Positions 1 to 7,600 of a DNA stretch of 18,156 bases are shown here, one piece after another. The stretch's first letter is position 1; the number at the start of each line of letters is the position of its first letter. The position numbers were made by a program, and so were the translations under genes. Source of the stretch: Proteobacteria bacterium HN_bin10 (GTDB lineage Bacteria > Pseudomonadota > Alphaproteobacteria > Caulobacterales > Aquidulcibacteraceae). Under the pieces are notes generated by a model. That model worked only from the letters and a program-made list of their open reading frames with translations. It searched no databases and was not told the DNA's origin. The stretch covers positions 5,574 through 23,729 of the forward strand of contig LWDN01000058.1 in NCBI GenBank assembly GCA_002083515.1. The letters run 5' to 3'.

Positions 1-2
1 TG

Positions 3-464
3 TGTGTCACCCGGATCACCCGGATCCTCTCCACCGTCCCCGATCCCGAAATTCCCTGCGTCTCCGTGCTCGATCTCGGCATCGTGCGCGACGTCAACGA
101 AGCGCGCGTGCTGATCACGCCGACCTATACCGGCTGCCCGGCGACGCTCGCGATCGAGCGGGCGATCCGCACGGCGCTGGATCAAGGCGGCTACGCCCAC
201 GTCGCCATTGAAACGACGCTGTCGCCGCCCTGGTCCACCGACTGGATCAGCGACGAAGGCCGCGAGAAATTGCGCGCCTACGGCATCGCGCCGCCGCCTA
301 AGGGCGCGCCGGCGGCGTCGTTGAAGAACCAGATGGCGGCGGAATGTCCGCGCTGCGGCTCGTCCAATACCGAAGAACTCTCCCGCTTCGGCTCCACGCC
401 GTGCAAGGCGCTTTGGCGCTGCAAGGCCTGTGCGGAGCCGTTCGATCGATTCAAGTGCCACTAA
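3..464 (+). CDS. paaD: 1,2-phenylacetyl-CoA epoxidase subunit PaaD (5' end outside window)
   Basis: This is the C-terminal ~153 codons of PaaD, an accessory protein of the phenylacetyl-CoA monooxygenase complex thought to help assemble its metal centre. The frame is open from base 3, so the true start lies upstream of the window. The DPEIP motif near the beginning, followed by a VLDLGIVRDV stretch, is typical of the MIP18/DUF59-type N-terminal domain. The C-terminal tail has a four-cysteine pattern, CPRCGS then CKALWRCKAC, ending FDRFKCH, which is characteristic of PaaD and probably binds zinc or iron. The TAA stop overlaps the ATG of paaE by one base (TAATG), which indicates translational coupling. 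The rest of the complex (paaABC) is presumably just upstream, but that cannot be seen here. Confidence 0.93.
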   Translation, partial: CVTRITRILSTVPDPEIPCVSVLDLGIVRDVNEARVLITPTYTGCPATLAIERAIRTALDQGGYAHVAIETTLSPPWSTDWISDEGREKLRAYGIAPPPKGAPAASLKNQMAAECPRCGSSNTEELSRFGSTPCKALWRCKACAEPFDRFKCH

Positions 465-1540
465 TGAGCATCGATTTTTACAAACTGCGCGTCGCCGAAG
501 TGAAACGCGAGACGCCGGATGCGGTGTCCGTCCGTTTCGAACTGCCCGCGAGCCTGCGCGATACGTTTGCCTTCAAAGCCGGCCAACACCTCACCTTCCG
601 CCGCGCGTTCGGCGGCGAAGAGGTGCGGCGCAACTATTCCGTTTGCGTGGCGCCGAGCGAAGGCATGCTCAAGATCGGCGTCAAGAAGATCGCCGGCGGC
701 GTGTTTTCCGGCTGGGTCAATGACGAACTGAAGGCCGGCGACGAGCTCGACGTGATGGCGCCGCACGGCAGCTTCTGCTGGGATTTCACCGCCGGCGCAC
801 GGCGCGCGTATGTCGCCTTCGCCGGCGGCTCGGGCATCACGCCGATCCTGTCGCTGATGAAGGCGGCGTTGGCGACCGAACCGAACTCGCGCTTCATCCT
901 CTTTTACGGCAACCGCAATTCGGCGGGCGTCATGTTCCTGGAAGAGATCGCCGGCCTCAAGGACCGCTATCTCGATCGTCTCAGCGTCTACCACTTCCTT
1001 GAGGACGAAGAGGAGGAGATCGAACTGTTCAACGGCCGGCTGGATCGCGCCAAGATCGATGAATTGCTCATCCAGCTTGTGAAGCCGGCGCACGTCGACG
1101 CGTTCTTCATTTGCGGGCCCGGACCGATGATGGACGCCGCCGAAGACGCGCTGCTTGCACGCGGCGTCGACAAGGGCCGCATCCTGATCGAGCGCTTCAC
1201 CACCGGGCCGCTCTCGGCCGCGCAGGCGGCCGCCGCGCGCGCGCTCGAAGAGAAGGCGGCCGGCCTCAAGATGAGCGTGACGCTCAATGGCCGGCGCATG
1301 AACGTGACCTTCGACCCGGCCAAGCACTCGATCCTGGACAATGTCCGCGCCGCCGGCCTGCCCGCGCCATTCGCCTGCAAAGGCGGCGTTTGCGCCACCT
1401 GCCGGGCCAAGGTGACGGCGGGCGAAGTCAGCATGAAGGTGAATTACGGGCTGAGCGCGCAGGAACTTGCGGACGGCTATGTGCTCACCTGCCAAGCGAC
1501 GCCGGTGACAGAAGGCGTGGCGCTGACTTACGACGTCTAG
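464..1540 (+). CDS. paaE: 1,2-phenylacetyl-CoA epoxidase reductase subunit PaaE
   Basis: A 358-aa NAD(P)H-dependent reductase that feeds electrons to the PaaABC di-iron epoxidase. The order is FAD-binding ferredoxin-reductase domain (RNYSV at residues 56-60), NAD-binding domain (GGSGITPIL at 121-129, then CGPGPMMDAAEDAL), and a C-terminal plant-type [2Fe-2S] ferredoxin with ligands C305, C310, C313 (CKGGVCATC) and C343. This order and the length are normal for PaaE. A longer in-frame opening reaches back to 344, but the ATG at 464 is chosen because it overlaps the paaD stop and gives the family-typical N-terminus MSIDFYKLRV. It is cytoplasmic and co-transcribed with paaD. No key residue is missing. 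Confidence 0.95.
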   Translation: MSIDFYKLRVAEVKRETPDAVSVRFELPASLRDTFAFKAGQHLTFRRAFGGEEVRRNYSVCVAPSEGMLKIGVKKIAGGVFSGWVNDELKAGDELDVMAPHGSFCWDFTAGARRAYVAFAGGSGITPILSLMKAALATEPNSRFILFYGNRNSAGVMFLEEIAGLKDRYLDRLSVYHFLEDEEEEIELFNGRLDRAKIDELLIQLVKPAHVDAFFICGPGPMMDAAEDALLARGVDKGRILIERFTTGPLSAAQAAAARALEEKAAGLKMSVTLNGRRMNVTFDPAKHSILDNVRAAGLPAPFACKGGVCATCRAKVTAGEVSMKVNYGLSAQELADGYVLTCQATPVTEGVALTYDV

Positions 1541-1543
1541 GTC

Positions 1544-2260
1544 ATGGACGACAACGGTTGGAATGCCTCCGCATCGGCTTGGATCGCGGACATGGGAGAG
1601 CACGGCGATTTCGGCCGCCGCTTCGTGCTCGATCCGGTCATGCTGCCCTTGGCCCTGGCGCGCACGCCACGCACCGTACTTGATGTCGGCTGCGGCGAGG
1701 GCCGCTTTTGCCGGATGCTGGCCGCGCACGGCGTCGCCGCTATCGGCCTCGATCCAACGACCGCGCTCATCGCCACGGCGCGCGAGCGCGATCCCAGCGG
1801 CCGCTACATCGAGGGCAAAGCCGAGAGCTTGCCGTTCGAAGATGCGCCGTTCGATCTGGTGATCAGCTATTTGTCGCTGATCGACATTACCGATTACGCG
1901 GCCGGCATCGCTGAGATGGCGCGCGTGCTGAAGCCCGGCGGCGCTCTGCTGGTCGCCAATCTCAACGGCTTCAACACCGCCGGCGCCGAGAGCGGCTGGA
2001 TTCGCGATCTGACCGGCGCGCTGCGCTGCTACCCAGTGGATCATTATCTGGTCGAGCGCGGATTCTGGACCGAGTGGCGCGGCATTCGCATCGTCAACCA
2101 CCATCGCCCGCTCCAAGCCTACATGCAGGCCTTCCTCGCGCAGGGATTACGGCTCTCGCACTTCAGCGAACCGGCACCGATCGAAGGCGCGCCCGAACCG
2201 AAGGCCGAGCGCTACCGCCGCGCGCCATGGTTCCTGGTGATGGAGTGGCTGAAGCCATGA
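1544..2260 (+). CDS. class I SAM-dependent methyltransferase (Methyltransf_11 type)
   Basis: A 238-aa Rossmann-fold methyltransferase. Motif I is VLDVGCGEGRF at about residues 45-55, followed by the acidic residue of AIGLDPT, the AESLPFEDAPFDLV segment, and the EMARVLKPGGALLVANL post-motif typical of UbiE/Methyltransf_11 proteins. The substrate cannot be read from the sequence. The ATG lies 3 nt after the paaE stop, so the gene is probably the last of the paa transcript, though it is not a core paa gene. No strong Shine-Dalgarno is seen, so translation may be coupled to paaE. It converges on the TetR gene with 6 nt between the stop codons. Confidence 0.88.
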   Translation: MDDNGWNASASAWIADMGEHGDFGRRFVLDPVMLPLALARTPRTVLDVGCGEGRFCRMLAAHGVAAIGLDPTTALIATARERDPSGRYIEGKAESLPFEDAPFDLVISYLSLIDITDYAAGIAEMARVLKPGGALLVANLNGFNTAGAESGWIRDLTGALRCYPVDHYLVERGFWTEWRGIRIVNHHRPLQAYMQAFLAQGLRLSHFSEPAPIEGAPEPKAERYRRAPWFLVMEWLKP

Positions 2261-2268
2261 GCGGCTTC
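2251..2268. terminator. hairpin at convergent junction, possible terminator
   Basis: GAAGCC - ATGAGC - GGCTTC forms a perfect 6-bp stem with a 6-nt loop. It contains the methyltransferase stop codon and overlaps the first two bases of the TetR stop triplet. Neither strand has a U-tract, so factor-independent termination would be weak. Confidence 0.35.
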
Positions 2269-2866
2269 ACTTCACGGCGCCGGACAACCCCTTCAGCGTC
2301 ATGTCCACCGCCATGTCCGCCAGCTGCGCCGCACCGATCGAGCCTTTCGGATCGAACCAGGTGTGGGTCCAGTTGATCATGCCGAAATACAGCATCGCCG
2401 CCGGAACCCGCGCACCTTTGCGCTTGGCAAGCGCCGGTTCGATTGCCGCCAGCAACTCGCCGACCTTATCGATCAGCCCGCGTTGAACGGCGACGATCTC
2501 GCCACTGCGCGCGTCCGGCAGTTTGTCGAGATCGTTGAGCAGGACCTTGTGGCGATTGGCGGCGCCGACATAGAGCGCCATGAACGCCTGCGTGAGATCG
2601 CGCAGCTTTTGCGCCGGCGCGGCGGCGCCCGCCGTCGCTTCCCCCGCCGCCTGCTCCAGCGCACGAACGTGGCTGATCATCACGTCGTAGAGGATGTCCT
2701 CCTTTGACTGGTAGTAATGATAGATCAGGCTTTTCGAGCTCTCGCAGCGTTCGGCGATGTCCGCGACGGACGCGCCGTTGAACCCGCGCGCGGCGAACAG
2801 CGCCGCCGCCGCCTCCACGATCGCGTCCTTCCGCTCGTCATAATCGGCCGCCTGCGTCCGCGCCAT
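2267..2866 (-). CDS. TetR/AcrR-family transcriptional regulator (PaaR-like candidate)
   Basis: A 199-aa repressor-type protein. The N-terminal helix-turn-helix is clear: RKDAIVEAAAALFAARGF, then ASVADIAERCESSKSLIYHYY, KSEDILY-like recognition helix context at about residues 12-60. The C-terminal ligand domain is variable, as expected. The frame extends upstream to a TTG at 2899, but the ATG at 2866 gives the usual N-terminus and has GGGGTGA just upstream. It converges on the paa-methyltransferase genes and lies 56 nt downstream of the PLP-enzyme gene. TetR-type regulators (PaaR) control phenylacetate operons in several proteobacteria, so a role in paa control is a reasonable inference. It could instead serve the upstream PLP-enzyme/oxidase genes. 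Confidence 0.9.
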   Translation of the reverse strand: MARTQAADYDERKDAIVEAAAALFAARGFNGASVADIAERCESSKSLIYHYYQSKEDILYDVMISHVRALEQAAGEATAGAAAPAQKLRDLTQAFMALYVGAANRHKVLLNDLDKLPDARSGEIVAVQRGLIDKVGELLAAIEPALAKRKGARVPAAMLYFGMINWTHTWFDPKGSIGAAQLADMAVDMTLKGLSGAVK

Positions 2867-2908
2867 GTGCTCACCCCGCGAGCGCCACCCTACAATCAAA
2901 GCTCAACT

Positions 2909-2925
2909 TGACGCCAGCGGCGTCA
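2909..2925. promoter_or_regulatory. 17-bp palindrome before the TetR gene (operator or hairpin)
   Basis: TGACGCC - AGC - GGCGTCA is a perfect 7-bp inverted repeat around a 3-bp centre, 43 bp upstream of the TetR start. Size and symmetry suit a TetR-family operator. It also contains the stop codon of the upstream PLP-enzyme gene, so an RNA hairpin or terminator between the two genes is the alternative. Confidence 0.4.
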
Positions 2926-4056
2926 GCGCGAGCGCCCGCGCCCATCGACCGGCCAGATGTCGATCAGCGTCCCGTCGCGGACCACATGATACGCCTCATA
3001 GAGGTTCACGGTCGGATCGCAGTGCGGCACGGTGAGGCTGACATGGTCGCCGATGCGGAACGGATGATCGGGCGCGATCAGGCCGCCGTGCTCATCTCCC
3101 ATGAACACGAACATGGCGTTTGCCGGCGCGCCGGCGGCAACCACGGGCAAGCCGCCATCGGTCGAGAGCGCCTTGAAGCCGGCGTCGATCGTGGCCATCG
3201 AAGGCGAGTTCGCGGAAATGACATGAGCGTCGACGAACAAGGAGGTCTCGAACCTGCCGCCCTGCCCGTCGAGGTCGCAATCGTTGTATTGCTTGTCCAT
3301 GAATACGTAGGAGCCGGTCTGTAGTTCGTTGAACACGCCGAGCGCCGCATCGATGCGGTGGGTTCCGGTGCCGCTGCCGGTGACAATTTTAGGCGCATGC
3401 CCGGCGGCCTCAAGCGCGGCGATCACTGTCTTTAGGTACGCGGTGCGGTCTTCGATGGCGGCGCGCCGGTCAGCGAACGAGACGATGTGCTGTTGCATGC
3501 CGCAATAATATTGAACGCCAAGATATCGCAGGGGCGGCGCCGCGGCGATGCGCTCAGCCAGTGAGACCGCCGCCTCCGGCGTCGCGACCCCGGTGCGATG
3601 AATCCCTGGGTCGATGTCGATCAGCACCGTCAAACTGCGCGCCGCCGTCTTCGCCGCGGCGGCCAGCGCGTCGGCATTGTCCGGATTGTCGACCACCACA
3701 CGTAGATCGCCGATCCGCCCGTTCAGAGCGATCAATCGCTCGATCGCCTGCGGCGTCACCACCGGCGAGGTGATCAGGATGCTGTCGACGCCCTTGGCGG
3801 CCAGGGCTTCGGCCTCGCCCAGCTTCGCGCAACACACGCCGACAGCGCCGGCGGCGATCTGCAGGCGCGCGATCTCGGCGCTCTTGTGGGTTTTCGCGTG
3901 GGGGCGAAGCATCAGTCCTTGCTCGCGCGCGAAGGCAGCCATGGCCTCGATGTTGCGCTGAAGCGCGTCTCTATCGATGACCAGCACAGGCGTATTGAGA
4001 GCGAGCCGCGACCCTTGGCGGCCGATCAGCGGCTTATGCAGATCGATATCGCTCAC
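2923..4056 (-). CDS. DSD1-family PLP-dependent D-amino-acid aldolase/dehydratase
   Basis: A 377-aa fold-type III PLP enzyme of the D-threonine aldolase / D-serine dehydratase / 3-hydroxy-D-aspartate aldolase family. The N-terminal alanine-racemase-like barrel carries RPHAKTHKS at residues 51-59; by family precedent K55 holds PLP. Further family segments are QYYCGMQQH, GSGTGTHR, ELQTGSYVFMD and a C-terminal PHCDPTVN. The H-x-D spacing there resembles the metal site of D-threonine aldolases more than the H-x-C site of eukaryotic D-serine dehydratase, so an aldolase on a D-beta-hydroxy amino acid is slightly favoured; the exact substrate is not determinable. GTG at 4056 is chosen because GTGA overlaps the stop of the lactone-oxidase gene upstream; the long frame upstream of it is only a shadow of that gene. 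Confidence 0.88.
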   Translation of the reverse strand: MSDIDLHKPLIGRQGSRLALNTPVLVIDRDALQRNIEAMAAFAREQGLMLRPHAKTHKSAEIARLQIAAGAVGVCCAKLGEAEALAAKGVDSILITSPVVTPQAIERLIALNGRIGDLRVVVDNPDNADALAAAAKTAARSLTVLIDIDPGIHRTGVATPEAAVSLAERIAAAPPLRYLGVQYYCGMQQHIVSFADRRAAIEDRTAYLKTVIAALEAAGHAPKIVTGSGTGTHRIDAALGVFNELQTGSYVFMDKQYNDCDLDGQGGRFETSLFVDAHVISANSPSMATIDAGFKALSTDGGLPVVAAGAPANAMFVFMGDEHGGLIAPDHPFRIGDHVSLTVPHCDPTVNLYEAYHVVRDGTLIDIWPVDGRGRSR

Positions 4057-5327
4057 GCGGCGTTTCCTTCTATCGCGAACAGCTGCGCCAGATGCGCGTT
4101 GGCGAACTTCGCGTTCGGATCGACCGCCGCGCGCACCCGCTTGAATTCGCCTGCGTGCGGATAAAGCGCCTCGACATCGCGCGCCGTCAAGGTGTGGCGC
4201 TTGGCCCAATGCGGGCGCCCGCCATGGGCGCCGAAAATCTGCTCAGCCTCCGCGAACAAAGTCCGCCATGGCATCTTGGCGTATTGATGCATCGAAATCG
4301 ACGCGCCCGGCGTGGCGTTGAACGGCGACAGCCAGATGTCGTCGGCCGCCGCAAGCCTGAACTCGAACGGGAACGTCACCGGCAGCTTGCGTTTGCGGAT
4401 CCAGGCGATGGTTTCCTTCAGCGCCGCCCAACCATTGGCGCGCGGCAGCTCATACTCCATCTCCTCGAACTTCACGGTGCGGTCTGACGGAAAGATGCGA
4501 TAGGCGGGCCCGACGCGCCGCTGGCGCACACCCGCTCCAACGATATGCGGCTGCAGGTGGCGCGTGAGCCAAGGCGCGACGGTGCAGACATCGCAGACCA
4601 CGCGAAAGGCGCGGTCGTCCATGTCGTTCAATTGTTTGAGCGGCCCTTCCTCCGACGCCGGATTGAGCGTCTTCAGGATCACCCGTTCGCCATAGGGAAA
4701 GACGAAAAATTCGACGTGCCGATTGGCTGCGGCGAGTTCGTCCCAGCGCGCTTCGATCTCGGCCAGCGGATGCGATTCGACGCGCTCCTCCAAATGATAC
4801 GCCGGCAACACGTCGATCTCGATGCTGAGCGCGATGCCGGTGAGGCCGAGGCTGAGGCGCGTCGCCTGGAACAAGTCCGGCCGTTCGCCTTCACTGCAGG
4901 TGACGATCGATCCGTCGGCGAGCATCAGCCGGAACCCGCGCGCCGCGGTCGAGAGCGACCCAAGCTCTGCGCCGGTGCCGTGCGTGCCGGTGGCGATCGC
5001 GCCCGCCAAAGCCTGCGGGTTCACGTCGCCCTGGTTGATGAGCGAGGCGCCCTCGGCCCACAGCGCTTCCGTGAGTTTCGCCAGACTCCACCCGGCCGGC
5101 GCCCAGACACGCGAGCGATCGGCGCTGAAGGCAAGCGCGCCCTCCATGCCGGACAGTGAGACCAAGGTTCCGTCGGTCTCGCACAATGGCATGAACGAGT
5201 GCCCGGCGCCGGCGACGCGCACCTTCGTGGCGCGCGCCACCGTCGCGGTCAGCTCCGCTTCTGTTCTCGGCCGCGCAATCTCTCGCGGCGACGCCGCGAC
5301 GCTGCCCGACCAGTTGGTCCATGTCAT
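4053..5327 (-). CDS. FAD-dependent sugar-1,4-lactone oxidase (D-arabinono/L-gulono-lactone oxidase family)
   Basis: A 424-aa flavoprotein of the VAO/PCMH family. The N-terminal FAD domain has VAGAGHSFMPL around residues 38-48; the histidine (H43) matches the residue that holds covalent FAD in aldonolactone oxidases. The GAIATGTHGTG segment follows. The C-terminal ALO domain ends with PHWAKRH (372-378) and a VDPNAKFAN tail, both typical of the family. No signal peptide is seen. It starts 13 nt after the DUF5367-like gene and overlaps the PLP-enzyme gene by 4 nt, so the three are almost certainly one transcript. The substrate (arabinono-, gulono- or another aldonolactone) cannot be told from sequence. 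Confidence 0.9.
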   Translation of the reverse strand: MTWTNWSGSVAASPREIARPRTEAELTATVARATKVRVAGAGHSFMPLCETDGTLVSLSGMEGALAFSADRSRVWAPAGWSLAKLTEALWAEGASLINQGDVNPQALAGAIATGTHGTGAELGSLSTAARGFRLMLADGSIVTCSEGERPDLFQATRLSLGLTGIALSIEIDVLPAYHLEERVESHPLAEIEARWDELAAANRHVEFFVFPYGERVILKTLNPASEEGPLKQLNDMDDRAFRVVCDVCTVAPWLTRHLQPHIVGAGVRQRRVGPAYRIFPSDRTVKFEEMEYELPRANGWAALKETIAWIRKRKLPVTFPFEFRLAAADDIWLSPFNATPGASISMHQYAKMPWRTLFAEAEQIFGAHGGRPHWAKRHTLTARDVEALYPHAGEFKRVRAAVDPNAKFANAHLAQLFAIEGNAA

Positions 5328-5340
5328 GCCGCGTGGCGGC

Positions 5341-5712
5341 TTAGATGCTTTCGAGCCGCGAGGAAACGATGCCCGCTATGATCACTGCGGCGTAGCAGGC
5401 AAACATCAGCGACGCGAACTCGTTGCCCATTTGGGGGTCGAGGTTCGGAAACACGTTCTGAAAGCTGTTGATCTCATAGATGCCGACCAGCAAGCCCGGC
5501 ACCGCCATGATCGAGGCCGCCTCGGAGCGATCGGTCGGCGCCACTCGCATGATCTTCAGCACCAGATAGGTGATCACCAGCAGCGCCACCGGCAGGATCA
5601 TGAACAGCCAAGCCACGAGGCCCGGCTGCATCACCATCTCGCCGGCGAACCGGAACGCCGCGGCAATCGCGATCCAGAACGCAAAGCCTACCGCCATCCA
5701 ACGTACGATCAT
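5341..5712 (-). CDS. small integral membrane protein, DUF5367-like
   Basis: A 123-aa protein with about four hydrophobic segments: AVGFAFWIAIAAAFRFAG, LVAWLFMILPVALLVITYLV, a central one around MAVPGLLVGIYEI, and LMFACYAAVIIAGIV. The NVFPNLDP motif before the last segment resembles what I recall of DUF5367 proteins; the family assignment is from memory and only moderately certain. The frame runs 75 codons further upstream, but the ATG at 5712 begins a normal membrane-protein N-terminus and has GGAGAGGG a few bases upstream. It is the promoter-proximal gene of the minus-strand run leading to the lactone oxidase. No function is known to me. Confidence 0.75.
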   Translation of the reverse strand: MIVRWMAVGFAFWIAIAAAFRFAGEMVMQPGLVAWLFMILPVALLVITYLVLKIMRVAPTDRSEAASIMAVPGLLVGIYEINSFQNVFPNLDPQMGNEFASLMFACYAAVIIAGIVSSRLESI

Positions 5713-5915
5713 GAAACCCTCTCCCCGTTTTTCGCCCGACTCGGGGCGCTTGGGGCGCAACCTTACGGTTTCTCCAGGCGCCGGCAACCCAACCTCGCCC
5801 AACTGGGGCGGGAAGCAACCGCCAGGGGGCAGGCGCGACAACCGTTCCCGCACACGCCCGTCAGGATCGATCGGTCTCGACCATCCGCGCAAACCACCCT
5901 GAGCCGACGCAGGGT

Positions 5916-5929
5916 GACGGCTAGCCGTC
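5916..5929. promoter_or_regulatory. 14-bp perfect palindrome upstream of the TIR-SUMF1 gene
   Basis: GACGGCTAGCCGTC is fully self-complementary and lies 46 bp upstream of the GTG start at 5976, with a related GGCTAACC half-site shortly after it. It sits in the 263-bp divergent space (5713-5975) between the DUF5367-like gene and the TIR gene, which otherwise shows no gene. It could be an operator for either gene. No convincing -35/-10 pair could be placed around it. Confidence 0.35.
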
Positions 5930-5975
5930 TCCTCCACTGGCGGCTAACCTCCGACCGCTGCCTGGGGGACTAAGG

Positions 5976-7571
5976 GTGACCGATCAATCGAAGCGCTATC
6001 GCGCCTTCATCAGCTATAGTCAGAAGGACAAGGCCTTCGCCCGCCGCCTGCATCGCGCGCTCGAAGCCTATCGTGTGCCGCTCGGCGTCGTCGCCGACAT
6101 CGAAGCCAAATCGCGCAAGCTTGGCCGCTTTTTTCGCGACGACGAAGAGATGGCGGCGGCGACCGATCTGGGCGCGGCGCTGCAGGACGCGATCGCCGCC
6201 GCCCAAAGCCTCATCGTGGTGTGTTCGCCCCACGCGGCCCAGTCGCGCTGGGTGAACGAGGAGATTCTGCACTTCAAGCGCACCGGCCGCGCCGACCGCA
6301 TCTTTGCCGTGATCGTCGGCGGCGAGCCCAACGCCGGCGATGAGCGCGAGTGCTTCCCGCCGGCGCTCAGGTTCGAACTCGCGCCGGACGGCGCGCTGAC
6401 CGATCGCCCCGCCGAGCCCTTGGGGGTTGACGTCCGCAAGGAGCGGTTCTCGCGCACGATCGTGCGGCTGGCGGCCGGCGTGATCGGCGCGCCTTTCGAC
6501 GATTTGTGGAAGCGGGAGCAGCGGCGCGCGCGAGCGCGGGCGCTCACAACCGCGCTCGCGCTCGGGTTTTTCGCCCTGGTCGTCGGCGCCGCGGTGACGC
6601 AAAACGCCTGGCGCCCGGAACTCGAGACGTATCTGCGCTACAAGCGCTTCGCTCATGACAGCGCGACGCTTGCGGCGGCGGAAGCGGGCAGCACATTTCA
6701 AGATTGCCGGCCGGGAACCCGCGATTGCCCGACGATGAGCGTGATTCCGCAGGGCGCCTTCCTAATGGGCGCAACGTCGGGCGAATTCATCGCCATGTTC
6801 GGCGATCTCGCCAATCACGTGCGCGAAGCCGAGCCGGGCCGCCTGGTCCCGCTGCCCGGAACCGAGCTGATCCTCCCGATCCCGCTACGCGAGATCACGG
6901 TCGCGCGTTTTGCCGTGTCACGCCACGAAATCACGATCGCGGACTGGCAAGCCTGCGTCGCCGGCGGCGGTTGCGAAGGCTACACGCCCGAGCGCAACGG
7001 CCAGACCGACGACAACACGCCGGTGACGAACGTATCTTGGCATGACGCCCAGAACTATGCCGCCTGGCTCTCCCGCGTAACCGGGCGGCGCTACCGGCTG
7101 CTGACGGAAGCGGAATGGGAATATGCGGCCCGCGCGCAGACCGCGGCGGATGCGCCGCACACGAGCTTCTCCTGGGGCGATGAAAATCCGATTTGCCGCA
7201 CCGATGCGCCCAACGGCGCGGCGTTCGGCGCCGGTCAGCTGATCGCGATCAATTTCGATGCGCCCGAAGACACCACGCAAGGGTGCGCTGACGACAGAGG
7301 CCCGCGGCCGGTCGGCTCGTTCCCTGCAAACGCATTCGGCCTGCACGACATGCACGGCAATGTCTCCGAATGGGTGCAGGATTGCTTCTTGCCCTACGAC
7401 GCAGCCAAACGCGACAGTGCGGCGGCGGAAACCGAGGACTGCCCCTTCCGCGTTCACCGCGGCGGCGCGTGGGATGTCGAGCCGCCGCATCTGATGTCGG
7501 GCGCGCGCTGGCAGGCTAATCCGAGAATACGCAGCTCAGGCCTCGGTTTCCGGGTGGCCAGAGATTTGTAG
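5976..7571 (+). CDS. TIR domain - transmembrane - SUMF1/FGE-like fusion protein
   Basis: A 531-aa three-part protein. Residues 8-~175 form a TIR_2-type domain: RAFISYSQKDKAFARRLH, the FRDDEEMAAATDL loop, LIVVCSPHAAQSRW, then E95/E96, where TIR NADases keep their catalytic glutamate. An ECFPPAL and EPLG extension follows, as in other proteobacterial TIR_2 proteins. A basic stretch (KREQRRARARA) precedes one transmembrane helix (about 189-208), predicting TIR inside the cell and the rest outside. Residues ~255-531 are a formylglycine-generating-enzyme/SUMF1 fold: GAFLMGA, VTNVSWHDAQNYAAWLS, RLLTEAEWEYAAR, GLHDMHGNVSEWVQD, VHRGGAW, GLGFRVAR. The usual catalytic cysteines after RGGAW are absent. 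Eight cysteines after the helix suggest disulfides. GTG start, with GGGGGA 6 nt upstream. A signalling or immune role is inference. Confidence 0.92.
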   Translation: MTDQSKRYRAFISYSQKDKAFARRLHRALEAYRVPLGVVADIEAKSRKLGRFFRDDEEMAAATDLGAALQDAIAAAQSLIVVCSPHAAQSRWVNEEILHFKRTGRADRIFAVIVGGEPNAGDERECFPPALRFELAPDGALTDRPAEPLGVDVRKERFSRTIVRLAAGVIGAPFDDLWKREQRRARARALTTALALGFFALVVGAAVTQNAWRPELETYLRYKRFAHDSATLAAAEAGSTFQDCRPGTRDCPTMSVIPQGAFLMGATSGEFIAMFGDLANHVREAEPGRLVPLPGTELILPIPLREITVARFAVSRHEITIADWQACVAGGGCEGYTPERNGQTDDNTPVTNVSWHDAQNYAAWLSRVTGRRYRLLTEAEWEYAARAQTAADAPHTSFSWGDENPICRTDAPNGAAFGAGQLIAINFDAPEDTTQGCADDRGPRPVGSFPANAFGLHDMHGNVSEWVQDCFLPYDAAKRDSAAAETEDCPFRVHRGGAWDVEPPHLMSGARWQANPRIRSSGLGFRVARDL

Positions 7572-7578
7572 CGGCTGA

Positions 7579-7597
7579 GGCGGATCTAGAGTCCGCC
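7579..7597. terminator. hairpin at convergent junction, possible terminator
   Basis: GGCGGA - TCTAGAG - TCCGCC makes a perfect 6-bp GC-rich stem with a 7-nt loop between the stops of the TIR-SUMF1 gene (7571) and the lipoprotein gene (7601). There is no U-run on either side. Confidence 0.4.
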
Positions 7598-7600
7598 GCG

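Noticed and set aside
461..2116. 551-codon open frame on the minus strand across paaE and the methyltransferase
   Set aside because: It lies opposite two clearly recognised genes, has an Ala/Arg/His-rich low-information composition and no family motif; long antisense frames are expected at this GC content.
5733..5810. Two CGCCC...GGGCG hairpins in the divergent region as a third repeat element
   Set aside because: The stems are only 5 bp, loops are not complementary and no inverted arms connect them; likely chance in GC-rich DNA.
7429..7568. Diversity-generating retroelement variable region at the C-terminus of the FGE-like domain
   Set aside because: The fold is of the type used by such targets, but the segment is not Asn/AAY-rich and no template repeat or reverse transcriptase is present in the window.
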